A stretch of 45,275 bases of DNA from an uncultured Bacteroidota bacterium. Its GTDB lineage: Bacteria; Bacteroidota; Bacteroidia; Chitinophagales; Chitinophagaceae. This document shows, one piece after another, positions 43,633 to 45,275 of this stretch. Below the pieces are notes generated by a model, which ran no database searches, was not told the DNA's origin, and saw only the letters and a program-made list of their open reading frames with translations. Position numbers and translations under genes: made by a program. Every line of letters starts with the position of its first letter. Position 1 is the stretch's first letter. The stretch spans positions 1 to 45,275 of the forward strand of contig CAIRTW010000248.1 in the NCBI GenBank assembly GCA_903881585.1, given 5' to 3'.

Positions 43633-43714
43633 GATAAACAAGCCCGCGGTCATTTATGTCCCTTTCCATGTATTTATTTTAACAAACTTATTTAGGAATA
43701 CCAGATATTTTAAT

Positions 43715-43722
43715 TATCTTTG
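43715..43722 (+). promoter_or_regulatory. -7 promoter element of the cold-shock gene
   Basis: TATCTTTG, a perfect TAnnTTTG, with a TTTA -33-like box 20 bp upstream (43691-43694). The leader is about 25-30 bases, short for a cold-shock gene. Confidence 0.72.
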
Positions 43723-43752
43723 CGCTTTCTTAATCAATTTATTTAAACTACA

Positions 43753-43944
43753 ATGCAAGAAGGAACAGTAAAATTTTTCAATGAAACTAAAGGATTTGGT
43801 TTTATTTCTCCGTCAAACGGCGGACAAGACATCTTCGTACACGTATCAGGCCTGGTGGATGAGATCCGCGAGAATGATAAAGTGAGCTTCGAAGTTCAGA
43901 ATGGTAAAAAAGGTTTAAACGCTGCTAACGTTAGAGTTATCTAA
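43753..43944 (+). CDS. Cold-shock protein, CspA family
   Basis: 63 aa OB-fold protein. RNP1 is KGFGFI and RNP2 DIFVHV, both intact. It binds single-stranded nucleic acid and acts as an RNA chaperone. At 63 aa it is slightly shorter than E. coli CspA (70). It is followed by a strong terminator. Confidence 0.97.
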   Translation: MQEGTVKFFNETKGFGFISPSNGGQDIFVHVSGLVDEIRENDKVSFEVQNGKKGLNAANVRVI

Positions 43945-43971
43945 TTTTAATACTGCTTTAATATCATTTCC

Positions 43972-43999
43972 AAAACCCCCGATCTCCGGGGGTTTTTTC
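43972..43999 (+). terminator. Terminator after the cold-shock gene
   Basis: A 9-bp stem aaaaccccc/gggggtttt (43972-43980 with 43988-43996) is extended by a T-run. Confidence 0.9.
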
Positions 44000-44099
44000 T
44001 TGCCGGTTACTACCACGCTAAAAGAATATTGATTATTTTGCGATGCTATACTTAATTTAATCACAGGTTTTATTACTTTTACCCGAAGAAAAAATTTTT

Positions 44100-44567
44100 A
44101 TGATAAAAAAATCGCTCAAAAAGATACTTATGGCATGCGTCATTGCTTTGCCAGTAAGCGTTTTCGCGCAGACCAATACCCCAGCCGCCAACACACAACC
44201 TGTAAACAGGTATGAACTGCTTGATAAGACATGGTGCTTTGTGGCTATGAAATGCCCTGATAAGATAGGCTCTGAAGGCCAGTACATACACTTTCTGTCT
44301 ACGCTCAAGCTCACTGCTACTAACGGCAACAATATCAACTACGGCACTTACGTAAAGACCTACCGTGATATGCGTGATAACCCAAAAGAAATGGGCACGT
44401 ACTCACTTACCAACGATGAGGTGGGAAATGTGGTGCTGACACTGAAAAAGAACAAAACGGGCACCACTGCCAAATACATGGTGCCGATGGTAGAGACCAA
44501 TCATCTTACTTTAATAAGGACTGACGAAGGCGAAAAGTGCAATGTCACTTACGCTGTAGCGCCTTAA
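44100..44567 (+). CDS. Small secreted protein, unknown function
   Basis: 155 aa. The signal peptide MIKKSLKKILMACVIALPVSVFAQ is clear. The mature part (RYELLDKTWCFVAMKCPDKI, LTATNGNNINYGTYVKTYRD) has two cysteines close together and a beta-rich pattern that resembles lipocalin-like or copper-resistance-type small domains, but I do not recognise a family. A 7-of-8 -7 element (TACTTTTA, 44074-44081) lies upstream and a terminator downstream. Confidence 0.8.
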   Translation: MIKKSLKKILMACVIALPVSVFAQTNTPAANTQPVNRYELLDKTWCFVAMKCPDKIGSEGQYIHFLSTLKLTATNGNNINYGTYVKTYRDMRDNPKEMGTYSLTNDEVGNVVLTLKKNKTGTTAKYMVPMVETNHLTLIRTDEGEKCNVTYAVAP

Positions 44568-44626
44568 TGAAATTTGGCCTGCCTGGAAAAACGACAGGTT
44601 ATTAAGGAATAAAGTGAAATAATTAA

Positions 44627-44656
44627 CAGTAGCAAGTTCTTCTTGCTGCTGTTTTT
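44627..44656 (+). terminator. Terminator after the small secreted protein gene
   Basis: A 10-bp stem with one G-U pair (cagtagcaag 44627-44636, cttgctgctg 44642-44651) is followed by TTTTT. Confidence 0.85.
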
Positions 44657-45143
44657 CATTTTATAGGCCCACATTTGGAAATCACTTTGGCTATACGAGA
44701 TCCTTGGGATGAGCGGGATACCGGTAATAGTTGGCTCAAAACCTATCCAGCCCTCTCTGTAGACTGCAGGCGCAAGTAATAAAGGCTTTCTTGTGCCTAT
44801 TCCGGGAGCGGTACCGCCTTATTTGCTATTACCTTCCGGTAGGTCTGCGGCTTCTTGCGCTACTAAACCACTTTATCCGCAATAAGTGGCTGGCAAGCAC
44901 TAATGTTCGGCCTTGCTTTTCGGAGAAAATTGTCCGATTGTAAGGAAACAACGCTATTTCAACAACTGATATTAGCATGAAAACTATCACTCACGCTTTG
45001 GCGCCCTTTTGCGGGGGTAGGGGGGGGCGCTGTCAGCAGTTTTGCGAAACCTTGCCCGCCTGATATAGGTGTCCAATTGATATTGTACTGTGATCTTCCT
45101 GCTTGCGTTTAATACCCGGACAATTTGGGCAAATAAAAAGAGG
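44657..45143. other. Region without a convincing gene
   Basis: A 70-codon plus-strand frame (44731-44943) has no promoter, family pattern or typical codon use; I leave it uncalled. A G-rich run (about 45014-45028) interrupts the sequence. The stretch could hold a decayed gene. Confidence 0.4.
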
Positions 45144-45180
45144 CCGTCTCAAAAGCAATTTTGAGGCGGTTTTTCTTTTT
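45144..45180. terminator. Strong hairpin terminator near the window end
   Basis: An 11-bp stem with one G-U pair (ccgtctcaaaa 45144-45154, ttttgaggcgg 45159-45169), loop gcaa, then a T-run to 45180; A-rich sequence on the other side makes it bidirectional. On the minus strand it may end a gene or insertion sequence lying beyond the window. Confidence 0.8.
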
Positions 45181-45245
45181 GCTGTAAAACGAAGTTGTTC
45201 TTGGTTGTATTATCTGTTATAGTAGGTAATGAAAGCTGAGGGCTT

Positions 45246-45272
45246 AAAAAGTAGCTTTTTATGCTACTTTTT
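45246..45272. repeat. Inverted repeat at the window edge
   Basis: Perfect 10-bp arms aaaaagtagc (45246-45255) and gctacttttt (45263-45272), loop tttttat. It may be a second terminator or the edge of an insertion sequence; the window ends before this can be decided. Confidence 0.55.
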
Positions 45273-45275
45273 TCC

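Noticed and set aside
44731..44943. 70-codon plus-strand frame
   Set aside because: Composition unlike neighbours, no promoter element and no domain pattern.
1..45275. CRISPR arrays, tRNA and rRNA genes
   Set aside because: No regularly spaced direct repeats and no tRNA or rRNA signatures were found by eye; a covariance-model scan would be decisive.

Overview
The window looks like a chromosomal segment of a Bacteroidota bacterium, most likely of the Chitinophagales/Chitinophagaceae type. The evidence is: thirteen perfect matches to the Bacteroidota promoter -7 element TAnnTTTG upstream of genes; almost no Shine-Dalgarno sequences; GLPGLI and TonB-receptor-like proteins with CarboxypepD_reg domains; a Rho factor with a long Ala/Pro/Lys-rich N-terminal extension; a futalosine-pathway menaquinone gene (mqnC); a PcrB-family prenylglyceryl phosphate synthase; and a GH3/beta-lactamase fusion. 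No tRNA, rRNA, CRISPR array or intact transposase was seen.

Layout. 1-3421: end of rpsO, pnp, and a small type II toxin-antitoxin pair of the ParE/addiction-module class. 3418-6526 (minus): YjjG-like HAD nucleotidase, a PspC/PadR pair with a candidate autoregulatory operator, and a lipoprotein. 6692-12087 (plus): a frameshifted porin, a TPR membrane protein, rho, and a secreted YbhB/YbcL-like protein. 12240-18856 (minus): a tetR-tolC-MFP-RND efflux operon. 19033-23699 (plus): mscL, pcrB-like gene, a CarboxypepD_reg protein, a retropepsin-like protein and two outer-membrane beta-barrels. 23843-26302: small unknown proteins, mqnC, and a frameshifted four-helix membrane protein. 26370-32048 (minus): dnaN with a DnaA box, an Lmo0937-type peptide, hicBA, alaS and an orphan histidine kinase. 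32304-40282: zinc-type CDF exporter, then GLPGLI, TonB-receptor-like and GH3/beta-lactamase genes on the minus strand. 40543-44567: a second hicAB, a small membrane protein, a PaaE-type reductase, an ion channel, a cold-shock protein and a secreted protein. The last 700 bases hold terminator-like hairpins and no convincing gene.

Most of the genes are housekeeping or envelope genes in short operons. The unusual content is in the accessory parts. (i) Two separate HicAB modules each keep an intact HicB antitoxin but have a broken HicA toxin: one by an internal in-frame deletion that removes the catalytic Gly-Ser-His, the other by a TGG-to-TGA-type nonsense codon. Neither hicA is visible as a normal ORF. 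(ii) alaS contains a sharply bounded AT-rich patch of about 600 bp, with the reading frame intact, that looks like a recombination mosaic. (iii) The intergenic spaces carry at least five families of short palindromic or repeated elements, several in two or more copies. (iv) Two genes carry -1 frameshifts at T-runs, which may be assembly errors or real decay.
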